From Crossaster papposus (lineage: Eukaryota > Echinodermata > Asteroidea > Velatida > Solasteridae), in NCBI GenBank assembly GCA_037893245.1, contig JBAIAA010000096.1, positions 1,912,355 to 1,976,354 of the forward strand: a stretch of 64,000 nucleotides of DNA, written 5' to 3'. Under the pieces are notes generated by a model that searched no databases, was not told the origin of the DNA, and worked only from the letters and a program-made list of their open reading frames with translations. This document shows positions 34,917 through 47,759 of this stretch, piece after piece. Positions within the stretch are counted from its first letter, which is position 1. Each line of letters starts with the position of its first letter. The translations under genes were made by a program, and so were the position numbers.

Positions 34917-35457
34917 ATTTTTTACAACTTTTTACAATGTGTCAGCTTGCCATATCATGTAGATACATTTTTTTATATGGAAATATCAAATAATAGTTTG
35001 TATAACTTTTTTATAACAGGTTAAACTTTATAAACAGTGTGTGCTAACTTCAGACAAATTTTATAATACAATGTATAATTGCAAATTTTGCTTTGGGACA
35101 TGAGCATAATTTGACACTGACAAATTACATTTCATTGTATCTGTAATTCTGTATTGTAAAATTTACAAAAAGAACGACTGGCAAGATTTAACCATAGTTC
35201 GGGAATTCATGGTTAGTGAATCCAGTGTGGTTTAAAGTGCTAATGATGGACAGCAACTCAGAAAAAAAGTAAAAGTAAAGTACAATCTATGATGTACAAT
35301 CTATAAAGTAAATCAGTGTGCTCTAAAACTTTTTACAAATTGTCAGCTTGCCATATCATGTAGAAATATTTTTTTACATGGAAATATTAAACAATAGTTT
35401 GTATAACTTTTGTTATTACGGGTTTATAAACAGTGTGTGCTAACGTCAGACAAATGG
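34917..35457 (+). repeat. Direct duplication in the 3' region of the transposase
   Basis: Bases about 34,917-35,063 and 35,326-35,457 are diverged direct copies (shared gtcagcttgccatatcatgt, aatagtttgtataac, aacagtgtgtgctaac). The spacing is about 410 bp. Confidence 0.75.
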
Positions 35458-37040
35458 GCTGCTTTAATACATAATGTAGTTGTAGACTAATGCATTTTGT
35501 TGTTTTTCATATGCACAACTCTTATGTTATAGTATTTAGATTATTTTTTCGGTAACTCTGCATGTTGTTTTTCCTTTTATAATAAAGTACACAGTTGTGA
35601 TTTATTAATACAAGAAATTGAATCAGTTTGAAGTATTTTCTGGTTGGTCTTTTGTTAATCTATAATTGTGCATTTTCCCAGATCAAGTTATGGATAAACA
35701 GTTCACCAAGTAAACATCTCCCAAAGCTTTTAAAATGATGCAACACAAATACCATTTAATTCGGATTATTACCCATTGTCAATAATGGACTAGTCCAACC
35801 AGTGCAAATTGTGCTCCACAGAGTCAGGGGATTCCAAGGTCGTTTGTGTGAGTACACTAAAGCCGTGCGTTTCTGTGGGGTCTATTTGGCCCAAAAGGTT
35901 TCCATATGGAGTGGCGATTTCTTGTCTTGGTTCAGCGAGTTGTTAGTTATCTCGTAACCTATTCTTGTATTTATTCTGTTGACAATAATACATGTGTATT
36001 CTTAAATGAATGAAGGACAATGAAGAAAACCAGGAAGGGATAAGTATATGATGCTTTTTGTCGAAACCAGACGCCTCGGATAGGAAAAAAATTAGAAAAA
36101 TAAATAAAGCAATAAATAATAAAAAACAATACATTTAGAATTAGTAGGCCTATATGTCAAAAAAATATTTTTGGATGATTTGAAAACGCGTGTAAGTTCA
36201 AGCTTTTTTTTTGGGTTTTAAAAATCCCAGTTATTTAACACATATCACACAAATGGTATATAACAACAATTTAATTTCGTCCTCTAACAACGTCCTGCCT
36301 AATTCTCAATTTCACAACAAATTTCAATCGAGGATCGTGAAAAATAATCCCACGCCCGGGGATAGGCCAAGTCAATGTCGACAAGGTCTCATTTACAAAT
36401 ATTAATTAAGTTAAAGGGCTTACCTCCGAATCGCACTGTTATGAACATCGTGGTTGAGGAAGGATTTCCCCAAGTTCCTTTTAATTATAGTGACTGCAGG
36501 AATTGTTAGGTTTAATTGTACATCGACCTGATGAATTACAGGGCCATCACAGGCCCTGTGTGAACACTACTTTGACTCGCTTTAGTCAAATTATCACAAC
36601 TATGAAATTATACGTAAACTACACGCCTCCTTTCCTCCGTGTTCTGATTCACAACAGTTCACGTCTGAACTAACTATAAGTACCTAACGTTAATTCACCG
36701 TTGCCGTTTAGCAAGATTAGCCCAATGAGTTGCTTTTTCTAAACTATTTTCTCTGAAGGATAGTCCACAAAATGGCGATTGCAATCCACGAATTCCACCA
36801 ACGGATATTCATCAATCAGTTATTCATCAACGGTGAAAATACGTAACCTGTTATGTGTCAGGCAGAGTTCCTGTATCGATCGCGCGGCCATTGTGTGTAT
36901 ATACACACTTCATCGCCATTGCTTGGCAACAGCACCGGCAGAGGTCACAAAACGTTTGAGTGACAGGTGCATAGAAACTTAGACTTGAACTCAAGTCGTT
37001 AAAGGCCGTCGTCTATGTCCGTGCATGAACCAGCGCTAAG
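35458..37040. other. Intergenic, nothing recognised
   Basis: No supported gene. A small palindrome, acagggccatcacaggccctg, lies near 36,538-36,560. Confidence 0.3.
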
Positions 37041-37044
37041 CAAC

Positions 37045-37140
37045 CCTGCCCGTAGTCTTTGTCAAAGACGAATGCGCATTCAATATTTGATTGTGCGCAT
37101 CGCGTATTCTTTTTACGCAGTGAGGGCGCCCGCACCTGTG
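37045..37140 (+). repeat. Dispersed repeat (inverted copy at 46.85-46.94 kb)
   Basis: Shares agtctttg.caaagacga, atatttgatt and cgcgtattctttttac with the reverse complement of about 46,855-46,935. Confidence 0.6.
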
Positions 37141-38279
37141 TGTGGATGATGCAATCACAGAGGAATGCACTGACCTCCGTGCACATAAACAACTAACCAT
37201 GTCAGTGGACTACAACATTATCACAATAGGAGACAGGAAACAGTAGAGGTAAACACACCAAATGGCAGTACAGTGTACACACACTTGATACACTTAACTT
37301 TGTATTTCAATATTAGCAAAGTTTTATTCACTTTATGTTCTTCATATTGTTGAATAGAGAAAAACAACACATACAATATGAATATTAAACTATATCAAAG
37401 ATACTTCATTTAGAAATTTGGCTGAAACATGCGCAGGCCGGAATACCATGCCGTACGACGTACGAACACCCCTTAAAAGCAAATGTTGTAATCCGAACAA
37501 TTACTCTGTTAGTTTGTCGTAAAATTTGACCAATTTCTCTTCAAAGGAAAAGAAACACACAACTTGAATAGTGACTATATAACTTCACTATCTATCAGCA
37601 TACTCAAGAATGGTTTCTTAAGGTAAGAATAAAGAGAAATGGAACAAATCGAGGCAATGTAACCGAAGCAAGCTGACGAGGATTCTTCAACGACAACGTG
37701 GCGTGCGTGTATAGTCTAGTTCCCGTTTGCAGCCACGCGCATAGAACCATATTATGAGAAAATTCAGCTACCAGACTATGGGCCACTCAGCATAAATTAT
37801 AGAGGTCACCGCCTTTTTAGAGAAAGATACAATGATTGGACTCAAAAGAGCCCTAATGTCCTCTCGACCAATAGAAACTATTGTTATATCAAATGAAAGA
37901 TCATACTATAAGGCTTAATCTTGCGTGCGAGGTGAAACCGCAGGGGGCTTCAAACGATTGTGCTGTTCGATTTAGTGAGACGACCCGCGTAAAAAATGAG
38001 AAATTTGTGTTGACCTCCATAGGAAAGACACTTTTGTGGCCTTTGAACCAATTTTCAAATCGAAAAGAGCCCTATCGGCTCGGATATAAATGGTTTGACA
38101 AATATCACTACTTGAAAGGGAATTATTTCAAGTTTAAAATGCCGGGCGAGGTGGGTTAAAACCACCCACCACTTTTCATGAACAGCGTAAAGTTTGGAGG
38201 AACAGCCTGGATTTGTCTGACGTTTTGCGTGTTGAAGGCTACGTTCAGCGTGCCATTGAGCAAATGCGCGCAAGTTTTT

Positions 38280-38480
38280 CATATGCTTCGTAACTTATGA
38301 CGTAACTTACGACGTGTTACTTGTCGTTGTCAACTTATTTGCGACGCGTCGAACGCATCGTAACTTTAGTGAAATGGATCGTACGACGCGTTGCGAGATG
38401 CGATGTGTTACTCTTTGAAACTCGAGTTGCAACGCGTCGCAACGTTTAGTGAAATCGGGGGCATGCTTCGTCAAGTACTT
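38280..38480. repeat. acgcgtcg-rich self-similar stretch
   Basis: Words such as gcgacgcgtcg, cgacgcgttgcgag and a repeated aactttagtgaaat occur in both orientations. It is probably an eroded MITE; the ends were not defined. Confidence 0.35.
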
Positions 38481-39449
38481 GGGCTCGGCCATATAGCGCG
38501 TTTCAGTTTTTCAACAGCGCCATTCTGAACCATTTATTAAATAGTTAGTGGGCTTACGGGGGCGCATAATAGCAACAAAAAGTACAATTGTTGAGAAAAA
38601 AACAACATATGCATTTGGGGTTTTTTAAATCAAAAATTGTACCTTTTTTGCTAAAAACTTTTTGTTATTTATTGCTTAAACTAGTCAAAATCAGAAAACA
38701 AAATGACACAAGTTTAAATTAGTATTTTGCCCACCCTCTAATTATAAATAGTGTCTCCGCCCACGTTTATTCAAAAGTTGTGTTTTTTATGTAATTCGAA
38801 CTTCACATTTTTCAACTGATTGCAAAAGGTCTTGATAATATTTGGATTTGTGTTTATATTACCATTGTTTCCAATTAAACGCCCCGCCCACAAAAAGGTA
38901 GGATAAATAGCCTATCAATTGTGCATTACCAATACTCGTAAAAGGTAGACAAATCCTTTTGAAAAATACCAATTGCCAATTAAACCTTAGTATTGGAATC
39001 TGAATATTTCTGGTTACGTTAGCTTCTGTTCTGTACAGGGTACCTTGTGGTCATATTATTTGACAGCCTCAAATAATGTTTATGGTTTTAATGAATAATC
39101 ATGACTACGGTTATTAATAATGTACAGTTTCAATATTATTTGTCAACGCAAACAAAATTACAACAACAGTACGTTACTGCTGTTTTACGGCCAAATGGGA
39201 AATATTTATGACAAGTAGTTACTTAGTAGTCAAATAGTCACTTAAATGCATGTAACTTTTCGACCAAATGAGTAAATTCAAACATTTTAAAATCTGTATA
39301 AATCCAAAGCATTGTCTATCTATATATTTAGGATGATTGATAGCTGCCAAATTATGTAGGCCGGCTGTAGTCAAATTCAATCACAAATACGATGGAGCGC
39401 GCACACACGGAGATCAATACTAGAACACTGTGGGAGGCCCTATAGGCAA

Positions 39450-39676
39450 TTAAAGGTTAGGACACACCATTGGTAATTGCTTGGATTATACGATTTAGGG
39501 GGTTATATTTTATAGTAAATATCGTTTAACTGGCCTGTCCGAAGTTTTACAATCGTGGATGCTGAGAAAAACAAGAAAAACGGCGTTCGTTTTCAACCGG
39601 CGTCAGGCAGTGGTTCTTGCGTTGTTCTTGTTTTTTCGCGATCGCTGTCCGAAGTAATGGAGTATCTTACCTTTAA
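39450..39676. mobile_element. TTAA-bordered MITE
   Basis: The element runs from TTAAAGGTTAGGACACACCA to ...ctTACCTTTAA, i.e. inverted ends each with TTAA at the border. Internal sequence (acaatcgtggatgc, ggcgttcgttttcaacc) recurs at 58.04-58.11 kb and 63.93-64.0 kb. A related end is seen inverted at about 46,780-46,797. Confidence 0.65.
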
Positions 39677-40548
39677 CGTCGCGGACTAAACCTATGTGGT
39701 ATTTTTAAAAGAGTGTAGTGTATACGTCTGGTTATTTAACTAAAAATAATTATAAAAGTAAAAAGTTCACTCATTTGAAGAGCCATAATGTGGGACAATC
39801 CGTTACTTTTAGGAAAAGTTAACTCTATTATTTGCTACATGGAGTTAACAATCACTGGAGTTATTTTATGATCTGTTAAAGGGCGATTCCATTTTGTGGA
39901 TGACACCTTGACGCCACTTCAATTTCAATCCATAACACGTCCCGGGTTACCTACATACCAAGTTTGAACCCAATGTATTAGGCTTTTTAGTTTCTAACTG
40001 TTTATTTCACGTAGTTGAAGAGCAACTACCCAATATTTAATTAACACCACGCCGACGCAAACAAAACCTACAATTTTATAAAACATTTCCTTACCAGGTT
40101 AAAAAAAAACTGTCGTCTCCCGACCCGTCATCCCAGATTTCCGATATTTTGCAAACTAGCACGAGACAAAGTACTAGCGTCATTAGCCCAGCCATGATTG
40201 CAATTTGATATTACTTTATAATCCTGTCTTTATATATGAAAAAGGCGGACGTTCATCTCGTATACTGAGTGAAAAAAACCGTCGTTGCACGATGATATGC
40301 GTGTGCTAGCCTTAATACTAATAGCTTAACCCGCCTTGATACCAGCCGGATGTCAAATTTGTATATTGGTAATATTATTATTGATAAGGCTTTAAAAAAT
40401 GAATCATTACATTATTCATTACAACGATGGAATGAATAATTCCTATAGCATTTTCATTTTCTGTTAGGCCAGTACGTAACTTCTTTGTTTTTTCTCATGT
40501 TAATCACCATAATCATGTTTGGAATGGGATAAGTAAGCAATCCAAAAC

Positions 40549-40657
40549 CTAATTTCGGGCGTTTCAGGACATAGTACACTGCTTTAAGGCGTCCATTGTT
40601 GTGTTTGGTATATTCCTTGATTGTCATAATATGGAATTCATCAGCAGGAAACACAAG
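40549..40657 (-). CDS. Candidate single coding exon of an unidentified gene
   Basis: On the minus strand a 36-codon open stretch (FPADEFHIMTIKEYTKHNNG, then RLKAVYYVLKRPKL) lies between a cag acceptor and a possible GT donor. It reads like coding sequence, but I do not recognise the protein. A candidate upstream non-coding exon with a good donor (gtgagtagg) is at about 40,668-40,840. Low certainty. Confidence 0.3.
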
Positions 40658-41072
40658 CTGTTTTCCTACTCACCGATTTGGGTCACCGTGAACTTAGCCA
40701 GTCTTCCCCGGGTTATATCGGTTCCGCGTTCTTCCGGCAGAGATCTGCAGACACTAGACACTCCGCTCCAGAGAAAAAAAGAATTCGCACCGGATCTACG
40801 GACCAACAATGTCGCGGCCGCTGTTGAAGAAGGCGGGCCTTAATTGCTGCAACTTGCTGTATAAAATTTTCTATATTAAGGGACCGGGCCCCACCTGTAG
40901 ATTTGCATGATTGGCAACACGCAACACGGGGACCAGACGGGGCAAAGCTTTAACCTAGCCAGTACCACTAAACAGTGCACTTATTTTCATCTTATACCTC
41001 GAAACATTAGTTAAATTAACATTTTGTTGTTCCTTTGAAATCTTAACAATGGGTGTGAATTAAGAGACGTAG

Positions 41073-41190
41073 TTTAAGTCGGAGAAACGACTTAAAAGGT
41101 GGATATTCTTTGACTCGAATGGGCTCGGACGTTGCGCATCCTCGCCCATTCGAATCAAAAAGTGTCTACTTTTTCGTCATTTCTCTTTAA
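41073..41190. mobile_element. Small foldback element
   Basis: The two halves are inverted copies meeting at gactcgaatgggc / gcccattcgaatc, with outer arms ggagaaacgac and gagaaatgac in the inverted right arm. The loop is about 19 bases. Confidence 0.55.
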
Positions 41191-42169
41191 ATTTATTAAT
41201 TTTTGTTTTAATTTGTTCACTTAATTAAGGCCAAGTGCTGGTACTTCAGCCAATCTGATTCCCATTAAAAATTAATCAACGACTGCATTAACTTTCATTT
41301 TGTTCATTTGGAAACTTTTCGCAATTTACTCACGTGAACAAATAGTCCACATCGTGACAGTATTTGCTGCAATATGTCGATGTTTACTCAGCCGTTGTTT
41401 GTCCTTCAGTACCTGTGGCAAAATAAATATTAAAAACAAACCAATTCAAAGTTAAAAATTAATTTCAAAGAAGACGTGTCAATATGTGGCGTATCGTTTT
41501 GATAAATCTAAGAACACTTGAAACACTATTATTTCCAGTTTGGAAGGTCCATTAAGTTGTGTCATTACACGTACTAACCCGAAAATGATAAAGAGCGGTC
41601 TATTTCTCGGATCATTACCATTAAAAATGAGTACAATATATAATAATTAACGAAAGTGTTACTTTGTGCAACGTTAGATCTCCCAGAAGTTTGTTTATAA
41701 CGCATTGCATTATACGTTTTGCGGAAGACGAGCAATGGGCATACACCAGGGGTAAAGCGCCCCCATGCGGCAGCATTGCTAAGCTTTTGGACGAAGATGT
41801 TTTTCTTTTACTATGATTGTATACAAACAGTTCCTTTATGGATGGGTCTGTGATGTGATTCAGGCCTTTTTCTAATGAATATGTTACAATGACAAATACA
41901 AAATAAACTTTAATTAATCATTACAAAAAACGTAGGCCCAACCAAATACTAAAATCACTCAATCTGCCAATCTGAAAATTGTGTCCTCCATTATCTTGGG
42001 AATAGCGCAGTCGTATATTTGTTTTACAGTATTTGACTTTCGATTTGACTTGGTCAATACAATTTTCAAACACAAAATTATCAAATCTTTTAATTGGCCA
42101 TTAAATTCGGTAAACAATACCATCTGTTTTTATCTTCCATCTAATTAAACAGAAAACGTGGAAGAAAAG
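41191..42169. other. 5' flank of the secreted repeat-protein gene
   Basis: AT-rich, no gene recognised. Confidence 0.35.
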
Positions 42170-42204
42170 TATAAAAATGCTCGAGTTGAGATATATTTTT
42201 ATCA
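42170..42204 (+). promoter_or_regulatory. TATA box and initiator of the secreted repeat-protein gene
   Basis: TATAAAAA at 42170-42177 and a TCAGTC initiator at 42202-42207 are about 34 bp apart, and the ATG follows 31 bases after the initiator A. This is a textbook focused promoter arrangement. The start site is inferred. Confidence 0.6.
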
Positions 42205-42234
42205 GTCTTTGACGAGGTACAACGAGCCACAATC

Positions 42235-44569
42235 ATGGGCGTCATTCGCATCGCACTCCTCCTTGGGGCCGTAGCCCTGGGTAAGTTGTTGATCAAGTTT
42301 GCTTGCCGAAACTCAAACCTCTATTAGACTAGGTTTGTGTTTGGTAAACAAATGTTTTTCATGACGATTTCTAAGACTCCGAATACACGCATAGTTTTGT
42401 CTGAGGACAACCAAAATTCGTTCTCGCACAAATAACAAAAATAACACAACACGCCCAGTTTTTAAAGAATGGTTGCTGTGTGGATGTTTATATCCTACTT
42501 TTAAATGCTCTTTTCGATTAACATAATTTCATACAAAACGCGTTTTATAGCCCAATTGGGCGCTTCCGGGCCGTAGTTCGCTTAAAATAATTATTGTATA
42601 CATACACTAAGGGTTTTATTTTATTTTATTTCCCTTTATAACAGCCATTAATGCCGATTCACACAAAGGTAAGTTCTCAGTTCTTAACATATTTTGTCGT
42701 ATAGTTTGTTCTTAAAGTTTTATCCATTCTAGTTCATATACATATTCATTCAAAAAAAGGGTAACTATTTCTGAATTAACTACAACAAATTAAGGTGAGT
42801 TTATTAATTGTACGAGTGTTCAGATACTCCCTATCATTGGCCTAATTATAAATCCTTCTAAGTTTCAATTAATTTCAGTCACGCATCACTGTACAATGGT
42901 CATTTGTCATTTTTTTGGAAACTGTGACCAAGTTTGTTGTCTTAATCAATTTTTAAATCTGTGTTATGTCAGCCAATTAACTATTTTGTAATCTATATTT
43001 CGCAGGCTTGCCTAAGTCTTCTGAGCGACCCACAGGCTTGCCTAAGCCTTCTGGGCGACCACCAGGCTTGCCTAAGCCTTCTGGACGACCACCAGGCTTG
43101 CCTAAGCCTTCTGGGCGACCCACAGGATTGCCTAAGCCTTCTGGACGACCCACAGGCTTGCCTAAGCCTTCTGGACGACCACCAGGCTTGCCTAAGCCTT
43201 CTGGACGACCACCAGGCTTGCCTAAGCCTTCTGGGGGACCACCAGACATGCATAGGCCTTCTGAGCGACCCACAGGCTTGCCTAAGCCTTCTGGACGACC
43301 ACCAGGCTTGCCTAAGCCTTCTGGGGGACCACCAGACATGCAAAGGCCTTCTGAGCGACCCACAGGCTTACCTAAGCCATCTGGACGACCACCAGGCTTT
43401 CCAAAGCCTTCTGGACGACCACCATGCTTTCCTAAGCCTTCTGGACGACCACCAGGCTTGCCCAAGCCTTCTGGACGACCACCAGGCTTGCCCAAGCCTT
43501 CTGGACGTCCACCGGGCTTGCCTAAGCCTTCTGGGGGACCACCAGACATGCATAGGCCCACAGGCTTGCCTAAGCCTTCTGGACGACCACCAGGTTTGCC
43601 TAAGCCTTCTGGACGACCACCCGGCTTGCCTAAGCCTTCTGGGGGACCACCAGACATGCATAGGCCTTCTGAGCGACCCACAGGCTTGCCTAGGCCTTCT
43701 GGACGACCCACAGGCTTGCCTAAGCCTTCTGGACGACCACCAGGTTTGCCTAAGCCTTCTGGACGACCACCCGGCTTGCCTAAGCCTTCTGGGGGACCAC
43801 CAGACATGCATAGGCCTTCTGAGCAACCCACAGGTTTGCCTAAACCTTCTGGACGACCACCAGGCTTTCCTAAGCCTTCTGGGGGACCACCAGACATGCA
43901 TAGGCCTTCTGAGCGACCCACAGGCTTGCCTAGGCCTTCTGGACGACCTCCAGGCAACGGTAGGTACCTTTTCTTCGACATTTCGTTTAACTTGACAGTA
44001 TCCAGGTATTAGTTCAATTGATTTCATTGTTAATACCCGACACGCTGACTTATGCTGGTCCCAGCTTAATTAGTGCCCTCTTTGCACACATCCTGCTGAC
44101 GAAGCACATGTGGACATGACAGTGCTAATGTACAAGATAATTGGTCTAAACAAGGACATGTGTGTGTGTATACGTGTACCATATATGTACCATATTGTTA
44201 TTTTGGTTTCGTTTGCTTTCTAAATTTGTCTTGGGATACGGTGTTGGCAGACAACCCGCATTTTAAGTTTCTGTGCAATTTACAGGCGCACACGTTAAAC
44301 AGTGGAATCTACTGGTCTCCAATTGGACCCAGTGAAAGCTAGACAGTGTGAGAAAATAACAGTTTTCGATGCTGGGAGAGATAATATTTGGTGGGAAAAA
44401 CCTACGGAATAAAGTAGGGACTGAAAACCAAATTATTGACCAGGGCAAGATTCTAACCGGGTTAACAGCAGTGCAAGACAAGGAACGCACTGATACTCTA
44501 ATACATATTAAAATAACTTTTTGTTTATCAGAAGACGGCGAGCATCCAGGCCGTCCAATGGATGAGTAG
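42235..44569 (+). CDS. Secreted Pro/Gly-rich decapeptide-repeat protein (~353 aa), four exons
   Basis: Exons 42235-42280, 42645-42668, 43006-43959 and 44532-44569 join in phase. Exon 1 encodes a signal peptide (MGVIRIALLLGAVAL, then AINADSHK across exon 2). Exon 3 encodes about 31 tandem copies of a ten-residue unit, GLPKPSGRPP or GLPKPSGRPT, with an alternate unit GLPKPSGGPPDMHRPSERPT at intervals. Exon 4 adds EDGEHPGRPMDE and the stop at 44567-44569. There is no Cys in the repeats and no transmembrane segment, so it should be a secreted, extended, basic, proline-rich protein. Possible roles are structural/adhesive or defensive; I recognise no named family and nothing in the sequence decides. 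Repeated dibasic processing sites are absent, which argues against a classical neuropeptide precursor. The other two forward frames and one reverse frame over exon 3 are also open, a consequence of the 30-bp period. Confidence 0.75.
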
Positions 44570-47530
44570 CTATAGCTACGCATTTAACGGCAAAGAACAT
44601 GTGAGTCCAATATTAGGGTTTTCAAAAATTACACAAATGCCTTAATAACAATGTACGATATGAAACTTAACTTTAGCATTTATTTAACTGTTACTGGAAA
44701 AATTAGTGCTCGATAGTTCACACTGCTTATTACCAAGTTGAGCTATAACATCCTTTACTCAGCAAAACCTGCACGATAGAACATGCAATACATCCTCGAT
44801 CTCCGTTTCTTTCGTATTTTAATAACTTCACTTGTAATTTGTAACCAAAAGAAGGACCGATGTTATGTTGGGGTTTACAACCCGAGTAACACATAACGTT
44901 TTAGGAACGTTCAAAGAACGTTTTAACGTTCTGGGAACGTTATGGGAACGTTCTTAAAACGTTATGTGTTAGCTGAGAAAGCGTTGTATACAAAGTCCTG
45001 ACGGCTTCGCTTTTTTCAAACTTCGATTCGTGTCATTTACATGTTTTTAATGTATTTAAATGAAGACCATGTCATCGGAAAATATTCCGTTTCCGTTGTC
45101 ACTTACCGTTGTTACAAATTAACAGAACACCAACACAGAACAAACAGTTTAACCGAGATCGTTAAACATTTCATCCACAAGAAATGTACCAAATAATATT
45201 TGTGCATACTTTATTTCTTTGTACATATAATTCTGGAACAAATGTCTGAACTGGTCTGTTTATTAACTAAACCATTTTTGTTTTCATTTACTTTCCCATC
45301 TACAGCGCTAATAAGCTGTGACGTCACATAGCTCACCACGTCATGTCACAGGCAAGCGACTGTTCGACACGTGACCCGCGTACTTAGATAGCTAGGACTA
45401 TTATCTTAACTGCACAAAGCACACGCATTTATTTCGACAAATATTGTTAAATTATACATATAATAAGACAACTTACTTTATGTGACATTTTAGAGTAACA
45501 ATACATTTGAAGAACGGTTGTAAGTGTATCTGGTTAGACGATCATGTAACCGTATTATTTTGGGAGGGGAAAATACAATACAAAAAAAAACCGATTTATT
45601 TTGAAAACCCTGCATTTGAAGGAATCGGGTTATTATTTGTTTCAGTAAAGCCTTAAGCCATGTTGGCCATTTAAAGTTATAGTATACCATTTTAAAGTTG
45701 TGCAGTTCTATTGCGTCTCAGATTGTTGGCCTTTTTTATTATATTCTTCAATATGATATCAGAAGGAATAATTTAACTTTGAGTTTGGAGTCGAAGTAAA
45801 TATTTGAACAATAATCTAGTTTATTACTTTTGGGATAGTTGCAAAAGGTATACTCTCCCTTTAATTTACATCCACGGTAAGAGCTTTAATAATAACCAAG
45901 TCGACTGTGCGATGATTTAAATGAAAATCACGCAGTTTATGTATGTAGCCCAAACAGTAAAAATATCCTCGCTCCCTATATTATCTGGATTAATAAATAC
46001 ATTTGAATGATGCGAAGTGCAATAAAGTCCTAGATAGTTTAGCAAGCATAAGTACCTCTCTCTTCTGCTGTTTTGTTGGTTTGGGGCTTGATCTGTAGTA
46101 GTGCAGCGGCATATTCTAGTCCAACATATCAAACCAATTGTGCATGTTTTGATAAAAGCACCAACATTGGCACGTGTAGATAATTGCTTACCAAACATTA
46201 TAGATTGGGAGGCACGTACAATTCAACTTGTATCAGACAAAACGGCCAGTTGTTTTTTAAATGGCTGCCACATAACACCACTCATGACTCGACATTAGGC
46301 AATGCTAAACATTATAACGTTCCCGGGGCGCCATTTTTAGCTAACGATTACAATAGCTATCAGCTTTCGTTTTCGTTAGTATTTTTTTAAATCCTTTTTC
46401 TCCTCCTTGTTTTTTTTTTCATTTTCAGACACCTCCTTATATTGTGTACACGCACTTTTGTGTCCATGTCATTTTTTTAAATGACATTTTTGATTACAAT
46501 TTCGGAAGATTTTACCCATAAATGTATTTATGACACATGGGGTAGGCCTACTAAATGGGATGAAAATTTATTGTGGATATAGAGGAGTTAACATTTACTG
46601 AAAGCTAATAATAACGGTACATTACAAAAATATTACATTTAAAATTAAACACGAACAGGGAAAAACAATGTTGTTCTTGTTTTTTGCGATCGCGAACTAT
46701 TTTTCGAAACACTTATAGGATATTTAGCGCAAATAAGTAAGATATTTCTTAATAATTCGGTAGTAAACATTTTCCATATCTGCAAATGGTGTATCCTACC
46801 TTTAAGCAAGTTTGCAAATACGAGTGTGTGAATTAGGGAGCCGGACTGATCGTGTCGTTAGCGGGCGCACTGTGTAAAAAGAATACGCGACGTGCAGAAT
46901 CAAATATCGATAGTCGTCTTTGGCAAAGACTAGTTGTAACCTCGTCTAATTTATAATCGATTCGTTATTTACTTCATGTTAGCAACAATCTTGGAATATT
47001 TTGTGATAGGCGCATTTAAACTTTGCAAGTTATGATTTGTTTGATTAGCTCATTAGAACTTTATGTTCCAAAGTTTTAATTGCAAGTGAAGACAAGACAC
47101 ACAACAATGTGCATCTCGCACGTGACGTATCGTATAGTTCCACTTGTAATCAGATTATGTTAGAATTAGGCCTAGCGTGACTCAGTTTTCTGTCCTGGTC
47201 CCGTACTTTCACTTTCAAACGATTGTTATCTCATATGTTCATTTCCGCCTTGATAACAAGTCACACGAGCTAATAACCTTCAACCCACATAAACGTGAGA
47301 AAGCTTTAGTTCTGATGCAGTCTGTTGCAAATTAACAAATACAACAAATGAATGTTTTTGTTGTATAGATGACTTTTGTTTTTGTATCAGGTAGACTGAT
47401 TTAATTAGAACTTTCTAATATAGATACTTTCTTTTTGAATGCATCAGAATAGCCAGTCATACAATATGAAGAAGAACAAAATGTGTACTCAACGGTTTGT
47501 CAATAGTGTGCAATGCCACGAACCACTGAA
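44570..47530. other. Intergenic between the repeat-protein gene and a MITE
   Basis: It holds the 44.9-kb foldback element, a palindromic CRE-like TGACGTCA near 45,319, and the inverted dispersed repeat at 46.85 kb. TTAAAGG-type MITE ends occur near 45,870 and 46,797. No gene is supported. Confidence 0.4.
44887..44971. mobile_element. 85-bp foldback element (taacacataacg family)
   Basis: The ends taacacataacgtttt and, inverted, taacacataacgttttaaga enclose repeated gaacgttc words. Confidence 0.65.
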
Positions 47531-47533
47531 TTA

Positions 47534-47759
47534 CCGTAAAATAGGGTAACTTTGGTACCTTGGTAACCTGGGCCACTACATTCCAACAATTTTTATGTTA
47601 TGGTTTTACATGTATTTTGGCGATTTTTTTTCAAAGTGATCAAGAAATTGTGTAAAAATAATATCAAACTGTATGTAATAATTTATAAATCTCACAAACA
47701 AATTAATGTATCCCTGAACGATCTGACCAAAGTTGCCTTAAGTTACCCCCGTTTCACGG
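47534..47759. mobile_element. MITE with CCGTRAAAYRGGGTAAC termini and TA target site
   Basis: Left end CCGTAAAATAGGGTAACTTT; right end, inverted, CCGTGAAACGGGGGTAACTT. TA is present on both sides (47532-47533 and 47760-47761). Length 226 bp, non-coding. Confidence 0.7.

Noticed and set aside
42977-43981. Minus-strand ORF of Gly/Pro repeats (GLGKPGGRPE) opposite the secreted-protein exon
   Set aside because: Shadow of the 30-bp repeat; the plus frame alone joins a signal peptide and C-terminal exon in phase.
45917-46198. Minus-strand Cys-containing ORF
   Set aside because: No motif, signal peptide or consistent splice context.
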